Source: Streptomyces cathayae (lineage in GTDB: Bacteria; Actinomycetota; Actinomycetes; Streptomycetales; Streptomycetaceae). Taken from it: a stretch of DNA of 64,000 bases. Positions 34,845 through 42,872 of this stretch are shown piece by piece. The stretch spans positions 1,116,001-1,180,000 of the forward strand of contig NZ_CP121682.1 in the NCBI RefSeq assembly GCF_029760955.1. The letters are read 5' to 3'. The position numbers were made by a program, and so were the translations under genes. A model generated the notes under the pieces. The model searched no databases. It worked only from the letters and a program-made list of their open reading frames with translations, and was not told the DNA's origin. Numbering within the stretch: position 1 is the first letter of the stretch; every line of letters starts with the position of its first letter.

Positions 34845-36464
34845 CTACCGGGCCCGTTCCACGCGGCGCTCGTCCCACACGGGTTCCGGGGCCTCCCGGA
34901 CCCTGCCGTCACCGCCGAAGACCAGGTAGCGGTCGAAGGAGCGGGCGAACCAGCGGTCGTGCGTGACGGCCAGCACCGTGCCCTCGAACGCCTCCAGGCC
35001 CTCCTGCAACGCCTCCGCCGACTCCAGGTCCAGGTTGTCGGTCGGCTCGTCGAGCAGCAGCGCCGTCACCCCCTGGAGCTCCAGCAGCAGGATCTGGAAC
35101 CGGGCCTGCTGACCGCCGGAGAGACGGTCGAAGGTCTGCTCGGCCTGGCCGGTCAGTTCGTAGCGGCGCAGCCGGGACATGGCGGCGCCCCGGTCCTGGG
35201 CGTGCTCCTTCCACAGGACGTCCAGGAGCGTGCGGCCCTCCAGCTCGGGGTGCGCGTGGGTCTGCGCGAAGTGTCCGGGGACGACACGGGCGCCGAGCCG
35301 CCAGCCGCCCGTGTGCGCCACGTCGTCCCCGGCGAGCAGGCGCAGGAAGTGCGACTTGCCGGAGCCGTTGGAGCCGAGCACGGCGACCCGTTCGCCGTAG
35401 AAGACCTCCAGGTCGAACGGTTTCATCAGACCGGTGAGTTCGAGCTGCTCGCAGGTGACCGCGCGCACTCCGGTGCGGCCTCCCTTCAGGCGCATCCTGA
35501 TGTCCTGCTCGCGCGGCGGCTCCGGCGGCGGGCCGGCCTCCTCGAACTTGCGCAGCCGGGTCTGGGCCGCCCGGTACCGGGACGCCATGTCGGGACTGAC
35601 GGAGGCGGCCTGCCGGAGGTTCAGCACCAGCTTCTTCAGCTGGGCGTGCTTCTCGTCCCACCGCCTGCGCAGTTCCTCGAAGCGGGCGAAGCGTTCGCGC
35701 CGGGCGTCGTGGTACGTGGCGAAGCCCCCGCCGTGCACCCAGGCGTCGGCGCCGGTGGGGCTCGGTTCGAGGGAGACGATGCGCCGGGCGGTGCGGGCGA
35801 GCAGTTCGCGGTCGTGGGAGACGAGGAGCACGGTCTTGCGGGTCTGTTCGAGTTGCTCCTCGAGCCAGCGCTTGCCGGGGACGTCGAGGTAGTTGTCGGG
35901 CTCGTCGAGGAGCAGGACCTCGTCGGTGCCGCGCAGCAGCGCTTCGAGGACCAGGCGTTTCTGCTCGCCGCCGGAGAGGGTGCGCACCTGGCGTTGCTGC
36001 GCCTTGTCGTAGGGGATGCCGAGTGCGGCCGTCGTGCACATGTCCCACAGCGTCTCGGCCTCGTAGCCGCGCGCCTCGGCCCAGTCGGCGAGGGCCTGCG
36101 CGTACCTCATCTGGGCGCTCTCGTCCCCGGCGACGTGCAGCGCGTGCTCGGCCTTGTCGACGGTGCGGGCGGCCTCGCGGATGCGGGGCGTGGCGACGGA
36201 GACGAGGAGGTCGCGCACGGTCGTTCCGTCCCGTACGGAACCCACGAACTGGCGCATGACGCCGAGGCCGCCGCTGACCGTGACGGAGCCGCCGTGCGGC
36301 TTGAGTTCGCCGGCGAGGAGGCGCAGGAGTGTCGTCTTGCCCGCGCCGTTGGGTCCCACGAGGGCGGTGACGGCCCCTTCGCCCACACGGAAGGACACGT
36401 CGCCCAGGAGCGGCCTCCCGTCGGGGAGGTGGTACTCCAGGTACGCGGCTTCGAGATGACCCAT
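34845..36464 (-). CDS. ABC-F family ATP-binding protein
   Basis: 539 aa with two ABC domains in one chain and no membrane domain. First Walker A GPNGAGKTTLL and signature LSGGEQKRLVLEA; second Walker A GSNGSGKSHFL and signature LSGGQQARFQIL, each followed by LLLDEP. A charged linker of about 80 residues (REFARFEELRRRWDEKH-like) joins them, as in ribosome-acting ABC-F factors that protect from antibiotics or rescue stalled ribosomes. Start is ATG 36464 (MGHLEAAYLEY). Without a neighbouring biosynthetic cluster, a housekeeping translation role is as likely as resistance. Confidence 0.92.
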   Translation of the reverse strand: MGHLEAAYLEYHLPDGRPLLGDVSFRVGEGAVTALVGPNGAGKTTLLRLLAGELKPHGGSVTVSGGLGVMRQFVGSVRDGTTVRDLLVSVATPRIREAARTVDKAEHALHVAGDESAQMRYAQALADWAEARGYEAETLWDMCTTAALGIPYDKAQQRQVRTLSGGEQKRLVLEALLRGTDEVLLLDEPDNYLDVPGKRWLEEQLEQTRKTVLLVSHDRELLARTARRIVSLEPSPTGADAWVHGGGFATYHDARRERFARFEELRRRWDEKHAQLKKLVLNLRQAASVSPDMASRYRAAQTRLRKFEEAGPPPEPPREQDIRMRLKGGRTGVRAVTCEQLELTGLMKPFDLEVFYGERVAVLGSNGSGKSHFLRLLAGDDVAHTGGWRLGARVVPGHFAQTHAHPELEGRTLLDVLWKEHAQDRGAAMSRLRRYELTGQAEQTFDRLSGGQQARFQILLLELQGVTALLLDEPTDNLDLESAEALQEGLEAFEGTVLAVTHDRWFARSFDRYLVFGGDGRVREAPEPVWDERRVERAR

Positions 36465-36558
36465 GGGACGCGATTGTCCGGGGCGTCGGCGCAGGGGGCA
36501 AACGGTTTTGCCGGCCGGGCGGGCGGGGCGCCCGGCACACATCGGGCCGCCCGGAATG

Positions 36559-36596
36559 TGAGACGCGGGTCTCAGGATACGGCCGGGGTGCGTATC
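36559..36596 (+). promoter_or_regulatory. Two stacked palindromes upstream of a methyltransferase gene
   Basis: TGAGAC-GCGG-GTCTCA (36559-36574), a TetR-operator-like inverted repeat, is followed 1 bp later by GATACG-N9-CGTATC (36576-36596). The pair sits 64-101 bp before the ATG at 36660 and about 95 bp from the divergent ABC-F start, so it could control either gene. Confidence 0.6.
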
Positions 36597-36659
36597 GTGA
36601 CGGTCGTTCACGGAGATCGGGTACGCCATGACCGGACGACGAGAAGGGACGGGCTCACC

Positions 36660-37481
36660 ATGCCTCCATCACGGGAGACCGCCGTCTACACCCACGGGCA
36701 CCACGAGTCGGTGCTGCGGTCGCACACCTGGCGGACCGCGGCCAACTCGGCGGCGTACCTCCTCGGGGTACTGACGCCCGGCATGCGGATCCTGGACGTC
36801 GGTTGCGGGCCCGGCACCATCACCGCCGACCTGGCCGGGCTCGTCCCCGACGGACACGTCACCGGTCTCGACCGGGCGCCGGGCATCCTGGAGCAGGCCG
36901 GTGCCACGGCGGCCGGGCGCGGCCTGACGAACACGGCCTTCGCGGTGGGCGACGTGCACGCGCTGGACTTCCCGGACGACACGTTCAGCGTGGTGCACGC
37001 CCACCAGGTGCTCCAGCACGTGGGGGACCCGGTGCGGGCGTTGCGCGAGATGATGCGGGTGACCAGGCCCGGCGGGTTCGTCGCCGTCCGGGACGCGGAT
37101 TACGCGGCGATGACCTGGTACCCCCTCTCCCCGGGCCTGGACGACTGGCTGGACCTGTACCGGCGGGTGGCCCGGGCCAACGGCGGCGAACCGGATGCCG
37201 GCCGGCGGCTGAAGTCCTGGGCGCTGACGGCCGGGTTCACGGACATCACCGCCACCTCGGCCACCTGGACCTACTCGACCGCCGAGGAGCGGGCCTGGTG
37301 GAGTTCCCTGTGGGCGGACCGCACGGTGGCGTCGGACTACGCCGAGCGGGCCACCGGGCAGGGCCACGCCACCGGCGGACAACTGCGGGCCGCCGCGGCG
37401 GCATGGCGGGAGTGGGGCACGCGGGAGGACGGATGGTTCAGCGTGCTGCACGGAGAAATTCTCTGCCGCAAGGATGCCTGA
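36660..37481 (+). CDS. Class I SAM-dependent methyltransferase (UbiE/Methyltransf_11-like)
   Basis: 273 aa. SAM motif I is RILDVGCGPGTITADLA (about residues 43-59), motif II HVTGLDRAPG, followed by VHAHQVLQHVGDPVRALREM and VTRPGGFVAVRD. A C-terminal helical region (WSSLWADRTVAS, AAAAWREWGTRED) is typical of small-molecule methyltransferases in this group. ATG 36660 follows AAGGGA. The open frame upstream back to 34530 is antisense to the ABC-F gene and not real. The promoter region carries two palindromes, so expression is probably repressor-controlled. Confidence 0.88.
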   Translation: MPPSRETAVYTHGHHESVLRSHTWRTAANSAAYLLGVLTPGMRILDVGCGPGTITADLAGLVPDGHVTGLDRAPGILEQAGATAAGRGLTNTAFAVGDVHALDFPDDTFSVVHAHQVLQHVGDPVRALREMMRVTRPGGFVAVRDADYAAMTWYPLSPGLDDWLDLYRRVARANGGEPDAGRRLKSWALTAGFTDITATSATWTYSTAEERAWWSSLWADRTVASDYAERATGQGHATGGQLRAAAAAWREWGTREDGWFSVLHGEILCRKDA

Positions 37482-37523
37482 AACGAGAATTCCGGGTCAT
37501 CAGAAAGGCAGGAGGTTGACACT

Positions 37524-37694
37524 ATGGTTCCCATTCTGCTGGTTCTGCTTCTGGCCCTGGTTCTTTTCGGCGCCGGTTTCGCGGTGAAGGTGCTCTGGTG
37601 GATCGCGTTGGCGGTTCTCGTCGTGTGGCTGCTGGGATTCTTCATGCGCAGCACATCGGCGAGCGGCGGCAGGGGCCGCTGGTACAAGTGGTGA
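37524..37694 (+). CDS. Small hydrophobic protein (56 aa, two membrane helices)
   Basis: ATG 37524 is preceded by AGGAGG at ideal spacing. The product MVPILLVLLLALVLFGAGFA continues as VKVLWWIALAVLVVWLLGFF and ends in a basic tail (GGRGRWYKW). It is a two-helix hairpin of the DUF5670/'hydrophobic protein' type found across Streptomyces, often under stress sigma factors. It ends just before a very strong terminator. Confidence 0.85.
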   Translation: MVPILLVLLLALVLFGAGFAVKVLWWIALAVLVVWLLGFFMRSTSASGGRGRWYKW

Positions 37695-37700
37695 GACGGC

Positions 37701-37741
37701 GGACGGTCCGGTGACGGAAGGTTTCCGTCACCGGACCGTCC
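37701..37741. terminator. 19-bp perfect-stem terminator
   Basis: GGACGGTCCGGTGACGGAA (37701-37719) pairs perfectly with 37723-37741 around a 3-nt loop. It separates the small hydrophobic protein gene from the end of the gas vesicle cluster and can terminate both. Confidence 0.93.
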
Positions 37742-37747
37742 GGGGAC

Positions 37748-38086
37748 TCAGTCCCGCGGCAGCAGCGGTCCGAGCGGCCCGAGGTCCAGATTCAGGTCCT
37801 CGGGCCGCAGTCCGTACCGGTCACGCAGTTCCGTCATCCGCTCCTCGAGCAGCATCAGGGTGAGCCCGATGCGCTCCTCCTGCTCCTCCGTCAGGTCTCC
37901 CTCGTCGAACCGGCGTACCGCCTGGCGCTCCATGAGCTGGCGCAGCAGTTCCACGACGGTGAGCACCAGTTTGACCAGGTCACGTTCGACCGTGTCCGGT
38001 TCCAGGTCGAGCCGGTTGCGCCGGCCGTGCCCCGCGCGCCGGCCTTCGTGCGGCTCGCCGTGATGATCATCGGGGGTGGCCGTCAA
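37748..38086 (-). CDS. gvpK: Gas vesicle protein GvpK
   Basis: 112 aa. The N-terminus is His/Arg-rich, then the GvpK core LEPDTVERDLVKLVLTVVELLRQLMERQAVRRF and LTEEQEERIGLTLMLLEERM. GvpK is an accessory protein required for vesicle assembly. The apparent start is the rare codon TTG at 38086, inside a TTGA overlap with the stop of gvpS, so translation is coupled. It is the last gene of the gvp operon, 7 nt before a strong terminator. Confidence 0.93.
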   Translation of the reverse strand: MTATPDDHHGEPHEGRRAGHGRRNRLDLEPDTVERDLVKLVLTVVELLRQLMERQAVRRFDEGDLTEEQEERIGLTLMLLEERMTELRDRYGLRPEDLNLDLGPLGPLLPRD

Positions 38087-38271
38087 CGCGACTCCTCGAA
38101 GGGCGACGGAACGTTCGCGTTCACCGAGCTGATGAGCGCGTTGAGGTCGATACGGACCAGATCGACGTCCGCGATGCGCAGCGTGATGTCACCGGTGATG
38201 ACGACTCCGCCGGCCAGGAGCCGGTCCAGCAGATCCACCAGGGCTATCTCCCGGCGCTCGACCACGGTCAC
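38083..38271 (-). CDS. gvpS: GvpS, GvpA/GvpJ-family gas vesicle protein
   Basis: 62-aa GvpA-like protein starting at GTG 38271 (GTGACCGTGGTCGAG), overlapping the gvpL stop. The core EIALVDLLDRLLAGGVVITG, ITLRIADVDLVRIDLNALI follows the GvpA helix-strand-strand-helix layout, suggesting a minor shell or tip component. The longer frame to 38694 is spurious because it runs antisense to nothing but inside gvpL. Confidence 0.88.
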   Translation of the reverse strand: MTVVERREIALVDLLDRLLAGGVVITGDITLRIADVDLVRIDLNALISSVNANVPSPFEESR

Positions 38272-39062
38272 GGCCGCTCCCCCTCGGCCGATTCCTCTCC
38301 GGCGGACTCTTCCCCGGCGAATGAATAGGCCGCCCAGGGGCCGGTGAGTTCGACGCGTATCCCGGGTGTCCCGTCCTTCGTCCGCTCCACCCTTTCCACG
38401 AACTTCTCGGATTCCGCTCGCGGCACGAGATAAGCCGCATTCAACACGTTGCGACCCGACGCACCGGAGAGCGTGGGATTCTGCGGAGCGTGCAGCCGGG
38501 AATCCTCGGCGCAGCCGGAGAGCGTCTCGTGCAGCCGGGTCGAAAAGGCCTCGGCCTGCTGCCACAGGTCGTCGTGCGATTTCGTCGCCATGCGCCGTTG
38601 GCGCAGGTAGTCCCGGCCCGACGTGGGCTTTTGCGCCGGCGGTGCGGCGGTGTCCGCCGGCCGTTCCGCCTCGATGAAGACCTTCACGCCCCATTCCACC
38701 CGGCCGTCCAACCGGTCCAGCGTCCGCAGGAAGCCCTCCTCGCGCGCCTCCATCATCGTCCGTACGCCGCTGTCGTCACGGAACACGGTGCCGAGCCGCA
38801 GCGGCAGCGGCGTGGTGACGGTGGTGAGCGCGTCGATGACGCCCTGGTGGGCGCGGGCGACCTCGGTCAGCCAGTCGAGGTCCTCCAGATGCTCGTGGAG
38901 GGGCTCCTCGGCGAAGTCCGCCTCCGGCACATGGCTGACGACGGCCACCAGGCCGTGATGGGGCAGCAGCCGGGGCGGATCACCCGCCACACCGGTCAGC
39001 TGTGCCTGGAGCGGTGTGCCGAAGGGGCGGCAGATGGCGTAGACGTACCGCAGTCCGGTCAC
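38268..39062 (-). CDS. gvpL: Gas vesicle protein GvpL (GvpL/GvpF family)
   Basis: 264 aa from GTG 39062 in a GTGA overlap with the gvpJ stop. It has the GvpL/F opening (RYVYAICRPFG), LVAVVSHVPEADF, TPLPLRLGTVFRDD and VEWGVKVFIEAERP, and the C-terminal YLVPRAESEKFVERVE with VELTGPWAAYSF. GvpF/L proteins bind GvpA during assembly. The tail after residue 250 is Glu/Ser-rich (AGEESAGEESAEGE). It shares family membership with gvpF at 41583-42356. Confidence 0.93.
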   Translation of the reverse strand: MTGLRYVYAICRPFGTPLQAQLTGVAGDPPRLLPHHGLVAVVSHVPEADFAEEPLHEHLEDLDWLTEVARAHQGVIDALTTVTTPLPLRLGTVFRDDSGVRTMMEAREEGFLRTLDRLDGRVEWGVKVFIEAERPADTAAPPAQKPTSGRDYLRQRRMATKSHDDLWQQAEAFSTRLHETLSGCAEDSRLHAPQNPTLSGASGRNVLNAAYLVPRAESEKFVERVERTKDGTPGIRVELTGPWAAYSFAGEESAGEESAEGERP

Positions 39063-39493
39063 GGGCCCTCCTCCTGCGGCCGGTCGGTCTCCCGGTGACG
39101 GCCGGTCTCCTGCGGCCGGTCGGTCCCCCGCCGGCGGCCGGCCTCCAGCGGACGGTCCGTGTCCGACGAACGGCCGGCCGCCAGCGGACGGTCACCCTCC
39201 AGTTCGGCCAGCCGCTCACGCAGCTCGGCGTTCTCCCGGGCCAGTTCGGAGCGACGGGCGCGGGAGGAGAGCGCCGGGTCGGTCTCCCACCAGTCGATCC
39301 CCATCTCCTTCGCCTTGTCGACGGAAGCCACGACGAGCCGCAGCTTGATGGTGAGCAGTTCGATGTCGAGCAGGTTGATGCGGATGTCGCCCGCGATGAC
39401 GATGCCCTTGTCGAGCACCCGCTCCAGGATGTCGGCGAGATTGGCGCCGCCACCCTGCCCATAGGGCTCGGGGAGCCGACGGGGCGTCGTCAT
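39059..39493 (-). CDS. gvpJ: GvpJ, GvpA-family gas vesicle protein with a repeat tail
   Basis: 144 aa. The GvpA-like core (about 18-72) reads ADILERVLDKGIVIAGDIRI, LLDIELLTIKLRLVVASVDK, WWETDP. After a short coiled segment (RENAELRERLAELEGD) the C-terminus is a degenerate repeat of DRPxxxGR (DRPLAAGR, DRPLEAGR, DRPQETGR, DRPQEEGP). GvpJ-type proteins are thought to form the conical tips. Both ends overlap neighbours by 4 bp. Confidence 0.92.
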   Translation of the reverse strand: MTTPRRLPEPYGQGGGANLADILERVLDKGIVIAGDIRINLLDIELLTIKLRLVVASVDKAKEMGIDWWETDPALSSRARRSELARENAELRERLAELEGDRPLAAGRSSDTDRPLEAGRRRGTDRPQETGRHRETDRPQEEGP

Positions 39494-40668
39494 CGACGGC
39501 TCCCGCCTTCGGCGTACTCGGGCTCGTCCTCGGGCTCATACTCGTCCTCGGCCTCGTCCTCATCCTCGTCCTCGTCCGCGCCTTCGTCCTCTTCCTCGTA
39601 GGCGTCCTCGTCCTCCTCCTCGTAGCCGCCCTCGGCCGGTTCCTCGTCCGCGGCTTCGTCTGCTTCCTCCTCTTCGTCGTACTCGCCCTCGGCGTCCTCT
39701 GTGCCCTCGGCTTCCTCTGCGCCCTCGGCGTCCTCGCCCTCCGGCTCCTCGTCCCCGGGCGGCGACTGTTCCTCCTCCTCTTCGGCGATGGCGTCCTCGT
39801 GGCTGCGGACGACCTCACCGTCCTGGATCTCGCCGCGCCAGCTGTCCTCGGCCTCACCCTTGAACGTGATGAAGCGGGCGAAGTTCTTCAGGTCGAGCCG
39901 GGCCCGGCGGCCCTGGGCGCGCCAGATGTTGCCGGTCTTCTCGAAGAAACCCGAGGGGTAGTACTCGATGACCAGCAGGACCCGGGTGAGTTTGTCGCCG
40001 AGGCTGTGGAAGGAGACGACGCCCTTCGTCGTGCCCTTGGCCCCCTCGGAGGACCAGGCGATGCGGTCGTCGGCGATCTGCTCGGTGGTCTGCGCCTTCC
40101 AGCTGCGGTTGGACCACAGAACCTTGACCTGCCAGTCCGAGGTGGTGTCGTCGGACTTGTTGGCACTCTTGACGCCCTTGGCGAAGGTGCTGAAGTCCTG
40201 GTACTGCGTCCACTGGTCGTAGGCCGTGCGCAGCGGGACGCCGACATCGATGTGCTCCATGATGACGGTGGGCTTCTTGCCCGCGGAGCGCTTGCGCTTG
40301 CCCTTGCCGCCGCCGCCCAGGCCCTTCAGGGTGTCCATCACCTTGTCCTTGGCCCTCGAGGTTCCCAGTTCGATGGCGCTGCGCAGGGGGCTCTTGCCCT
40401 CGGCGAGTTTGCGGCCGCCGTCGAGTGCGAGCTTGGCGAAACCCGAACTGTTGCCCTCGGCGATGTCGGTGAGTTTGCCGGTCGTCTCGCCCAGCTTGCG
40501 GCCGACACCCGTCAGCAGGCGGGTGGCCTGGGCCGCGAGGTAGTCCTGCAGCTCCGCCTTGAGGTGGTCGGCGGCCTCGCTGTGGGCCAGGTCGGCAAGC
40601 GGGTTCTTCGTGCCCTCGCCCACTTTGTCGCGCGCGGCGGAAGTGGCCGATCCGAGTGTCTCGGTCAT
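39490..40668 (-). CDS. gvpZ: GvpZ-like: SRPBCC/cyclase domain with a highly acidic tail
   Basis: 392 aa. The N-terminal 120 residues are helical, followed by an SRPBCC (polyketide cyclase/START-like) domain (about 135-275: HIDVGVPLRTAYDQWTQYQD, WKAQTTEQIADDRIAW, LLVIEYYPSGFFEKTG). The last about 100 residues are almost entirely Glu/Asp with Ala/Gly/Tyr (DEDEDEDEAEDEYEPEDEP). It is found in Streptomyces gas vesicle clusters in this position and not in the minimal gvp sets of cyanobacteria. The role is unknown. The acidic tail may contact the basic GvpY tail encoded next door. Confidence 0.85.
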   Translation of the reverse strand: MTETLGSATSAARDKVGEGTKNPLADLAHSEAADHLKAELQDYLAAQATRLLTGVGRKLGETTGKLTDIAEGNSSGFAKLALDGGRKLAEGKSPLRSAIELGTSRAKDKVMDTLKGLGGGGKGKRKRSAGKKPTVIMEHIDVGVPLRTAYDQWTQYQDFSTFAKGVKSANKSDDTTSDWQVKVLWSNRSWKAQTTEQIADDRIAWSSEGAKGTTKGVVSFHSLGDKLTRVLLVIEYYPSGFFEKTGNIWRAQGRRARLDLKNFARFITFKGEAEDSWRGEIQDGEVVRSHEDAIAEEEEEQSPPGDEEPEGEDAEGAEEAEGTEDAEGEYDEEEEADEAADEEPAEGGYEEEDEDAYEEEDEGADEDEDEDEAEDEYEPEDEPEYAEGGSRR

Positions 40669-41318
40669 CGCTCACCGCCTCCCTTCGAGGTGCGGGTACC
40701 CCGGGACGAGGTCGTCCGCGCGGCCGCGGTCTTCTTGCCGGCCGTCTTCTTCGCCGGAGCGGTCTTCCTGTTCTTCGCCGGAGCGGTCTTCCTGGCCGGC
40801 GCCTTCTTCTCGGTCTTCTTGACGGCCTCCTTCGACGGAGCCCTCTTCGACGATGCTTTCTCCGCCGGCCGCTCGGGTGCCGGTTCCGGCTCCTCGTCGT
40901 CCGGTTCCTCGTCCGTGGCCTCCTCGTCCTCCAGGTCGTCCTCGGCACGCCTGTCGTCCTCGGTGTCCTCGTCGACCTCGGCCTCGCGGTCCGGGCGGCC
41001 CAAACCGGTCAGCTGGTCGCGCATCTCGGTGGTACGACCGTGCAGCTTGTCGGCGAGGGAGTCGAGCTGCCGCTCGACGAGTGCCCCGGAGGCCGCCTTG
41101 CCGGCACCGCGCAGATCGCCGCGCAGCTGATCCCCGAGCTCCTTGAACTGCGGGTTTTTCTGCAGCTGCGTGGACACCATGTCCGTGATCATCCGCGGCC
41201 CGAGGTTCAGCTTCTTGCCGGCCACCAGACCTCCGACGGCGACCGCCATCTTCAGCTTCTTCGTCCGTCCGAGGAGGTATCCGGCCCCTATCGCGAGGCC
41301 GAGCGCTGTCCGATTCAT
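40665..41318 (-). CDS. gvpY: GvpY-like protein with a Lys/Ala-rich basic tail
   Basis: 217 aa starting in an ATGA overlap with gvpG and ending in one with gvpZ. The N-terminus is hydrophobic (ALGLAIGAGYLLGRTKKLKM), the middle helical (KLNLGPRMITDMVSTQLQKN), then a Glu/Asp-rich stretch (DEDTEDDRRAEDDLEDEEA) and a C-terminal basic, alanine/lysine-rich segment (KKTEKKAPARKTAPAKN) like histone H1 tails. The position matches gvpY of Streptomyces clusters. The opposite-charge tails of GvpY and GvpZ suggest a complex. Confidence 0.85.
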   Translation of the reverse strand: MNRTALGLAIGAGYLLGRTKKLKMAVAVGGLVAGKKLNLGPRMITDMVSTQLQKNPQFKELGDQLRGDLRGAGKAASGALVERQLDSLADKLHGRTTEMRDQLTGLGRPDREAEVDEDTEDDRRAEDDLEDEEATDEEPDDEEPEPAPERPAEKASSKRAPSKEAVKKTEKKAPARKTAPAKNRKTAPAKKTAGKKTAAARTTSSRGTRTSKGGGER

Positions 41319-41578
41319 CGTGGTGCCGTCCCGTCCCCTGTGGCGCTGGTGTGCATCGCGGTCTCCAATCGGTCGAGGAGTTCGTCCTCCTGCCGGTCGA
41401 ACTCCTCCTCGGTGATCTCTCCGGCCTCCAGCTGCTCCTCGAGCCGCGCCAGTTCGGCACGGATCGCGGCGGGGTCGTAGTAGATGCGCTCCGCCTCGCG
41501 CAGCACCTGTTGGATGACCCAGCCGCTGCCGCGCGCCGGGGCCAGCGGCAGCAGCAGCACTTCCGAGATCAGGCCCAT
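41315..41578 (-). CDS. gvpG: Gas vesicle protein GvpG
   Basis: 87 aa from ATG 41578, 4 nt after gvpF. It matches the GvpG pattern: hydrophobic start LISEVLLLPLAPARGSGWV, then a charged amphipathic helix (AELARLEEQLEAGEITEEEF, DRQEDELLDRLE). GvpG is an essential assembly factor found in the vesicle wall of other organisms. The frame to 41608 adds residues without conservation. Confidence 0.92.
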   Translation of the reverse strand: MGLISEVLLLPLAPARGSGWVIQQVLREAERIYYDPAAIRAELARLEEQLEAGEITEEEFDRQEDELLDRLETAMHTSATGDGTAPR

Positions 41579-41582
41579 GTCG

Positions 41583-42356
41583 TCACCCCATTCCGGCGTC
41601 CGCCCCACCCGCCGTGGCGCCCGCCGGTTCGGCCGGGCCGGGCTCCACGAAGCTGTACGGGGGCAGCGGGCCGTTGAGCCGCACCTCCAGGTGCGGCATG
41701 TCCTCGCGGACGCGGTCCAGTGCGGCCATGAATTCCCCGGCCGTGTCGCGCGGCACCAGGAAGGAGACGTTGGCGAGCCAGCCCGTGGACTCGGGACCCA
41801 CGCTCACGGCGTCGGCCGCCGGTTCCAGGGCACGCCGCACGGCGACGCCGTCCTCGGCCTCCTGGGCCCTGACCGCCTCGGCGACCATCTCGCCGAGGCG
41901 GATCTTGTCGTCGTAACTTCCGCCGCCGGCCTGTCGGTTGGCTTCCGCGAGAGCACGGAGCTCCGGGTTGCCGGCCATCACGTGGTGGAGTACGGCCTCC
42001 TCGTCGTGATTGGCCTTGACGTTGTACTCGACCCGGCCGTCCAGCGCCCTCAGGCGCTCCTTGTAGTGCTCGGCACGCTCGGCGAGCACGGCGGTGACGG
42101 AGTCGTCGTCGGGGGCGACGCTGCCGAACCGCATCGGCAGCACACAGACGGCCGCGCCGACCTCGGCGAGCACGTTCTGGTGGGCGAGCAGTTCCCTTCG
42201 TTTGGGGCGCAGGTCCTCGGGGGCGTCACTGACGACGGCCGCCAGCTCGCCCTCCTTCAGGACCCGCACCGGACCTGCCGGGTCGCCCACACCGCTCGTG
42301 TGCTCGGGGGGGCCGGAATACGTACTCGCCGTGATGCCGTAGACGTAGGTGCTCAC
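41583..42356 (-). CDS. gvpF: Gas vesicle protein GvpF (GvpL/GvpF family)
   Basis: 257 aa from GTG 42356 in a GTGA overlap with gvpA (the longer frame to 42590 lies inside gvpA). Family signatures: TYVYGITAST at the start, ELAAVVSDAPEDL, AAVCVLPMRFGSV, VEYNVKANHDEEAVL, WLANVSFLVPRDTAGEF and RLNGPLPPYSF. GvpF contacts nascent GvpA. Translational coupling to gvpA should keep the ratio controlled. Confidence 0.94.
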   Translation of the reverse strand: MSTYVYGITASTYSGPPEHTSGVGDPAGPVRVLKEGELAAVVSDAPEDLRPKRRELLAHQNVLAEVGAAVCVLPMRFGSVAPDDDSVTAVLAERAEHYKERLRALDGRVEYNVKANHDEEAVLHHVMAGNPELRALAEANRQAGGGSYDDKIRLGEMVAEAVRAQEAEDGVAVRRALEPAADAVSVGPESTGWLANVSFLVPRDTAGEFMAALDRVREDMPHLEVRLNGPLPPYSFVEPGPAEPAGATAGGADAGMG

Positions 42357-42787
42357 TCCTGCTCCTCCTTCCGGCGTGCCGAGGTGCTCTTGCGGGCCCG
42401 CGGACGGGACTCGGTCTCCCGCTCGGAGCCCTCGCCGCGTGCCTGCTGGAAGGCGTCGGAGATGGTCTCGGCGGCGCCGGACAGCGCTCCCTTGGACTTG
42501 CCGCGGGCACCGGACTCGGTGACCTGGCCGACCACGTCGGGCAGGCCCGGGCTCTTGCGGGGTCCGGCCTCCAGGTCGAGCCGGTTGCACGCCTCGGCGA
42601 AGCGCAGGTAAGTGTCGACGCTGGCGACGACGATGCGGACGTCGATCTTGAGGATCTCGATGCCGACCAGGGACACGCGCACGAATGCGTCGATGACGAG
42701 CCCCCTGTCCAGGACGAGCTCGAGCACGTCGTAGAGGCCGCTGCTGCCGCCTCCACCACCGGACTGTTGTGCCGGTACGACTGTCAT
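42353..42787 (-). CDS. gvpA: GvpA, major gas vesicle structural protein with C-terminal extension
   Basis: 144 aa from ATG 42787. The GvpA core (about 18-75) is clear: LYDVLELVLDRGLVIDAFVR, VSLVGIEILKIDVRIVVAS, VDTYLRFAEACNRLDLE. GvpA packs into the ribs of the proteinaceous gas vesicle shell. Typical cyanobacterial GvpA is about 70 aa; here a further 60-residue tail rich in Lys/Arg/Glu/Ser (GARGKSKGALSGAAE, RPRARKSTSARRKE) follows, as in other Streptomyces. Ribosome-binding site is AAGGAGGA. gvpO lies 85 nt upstream. Confidence 0.95.
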   Translation of the reverse strand: MTVVPAQQSGGGGGSSGLYDVLELVLDRGLVIDAFVRVSLVGIEILKIDVRIVVASVDTYLRFAEACNRLDLEAGPRKSPGLPDVVGQVTESGARGKSKGALSGAAETISDAFQQARGEGSERETESRPRARKSTSARRKEEQE

Positions 42788-42872
42788 GCCGGTTGTTCCT
42801 CCTTGTGTGAGTTGCCTGCCTCGCGCGCCGTGTCCGTCGTGCCGACGGGCCGGAAGGGGCCGGCCGGGCGGC

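Noticed and set aside
34530..36659. Plus-strand extension upstream of the methyltransferase gene
   Set aside because: It is antisense to the ABC-F gene. The SAM domain begins after ATG 36660, which has its own ribosome-binding site.
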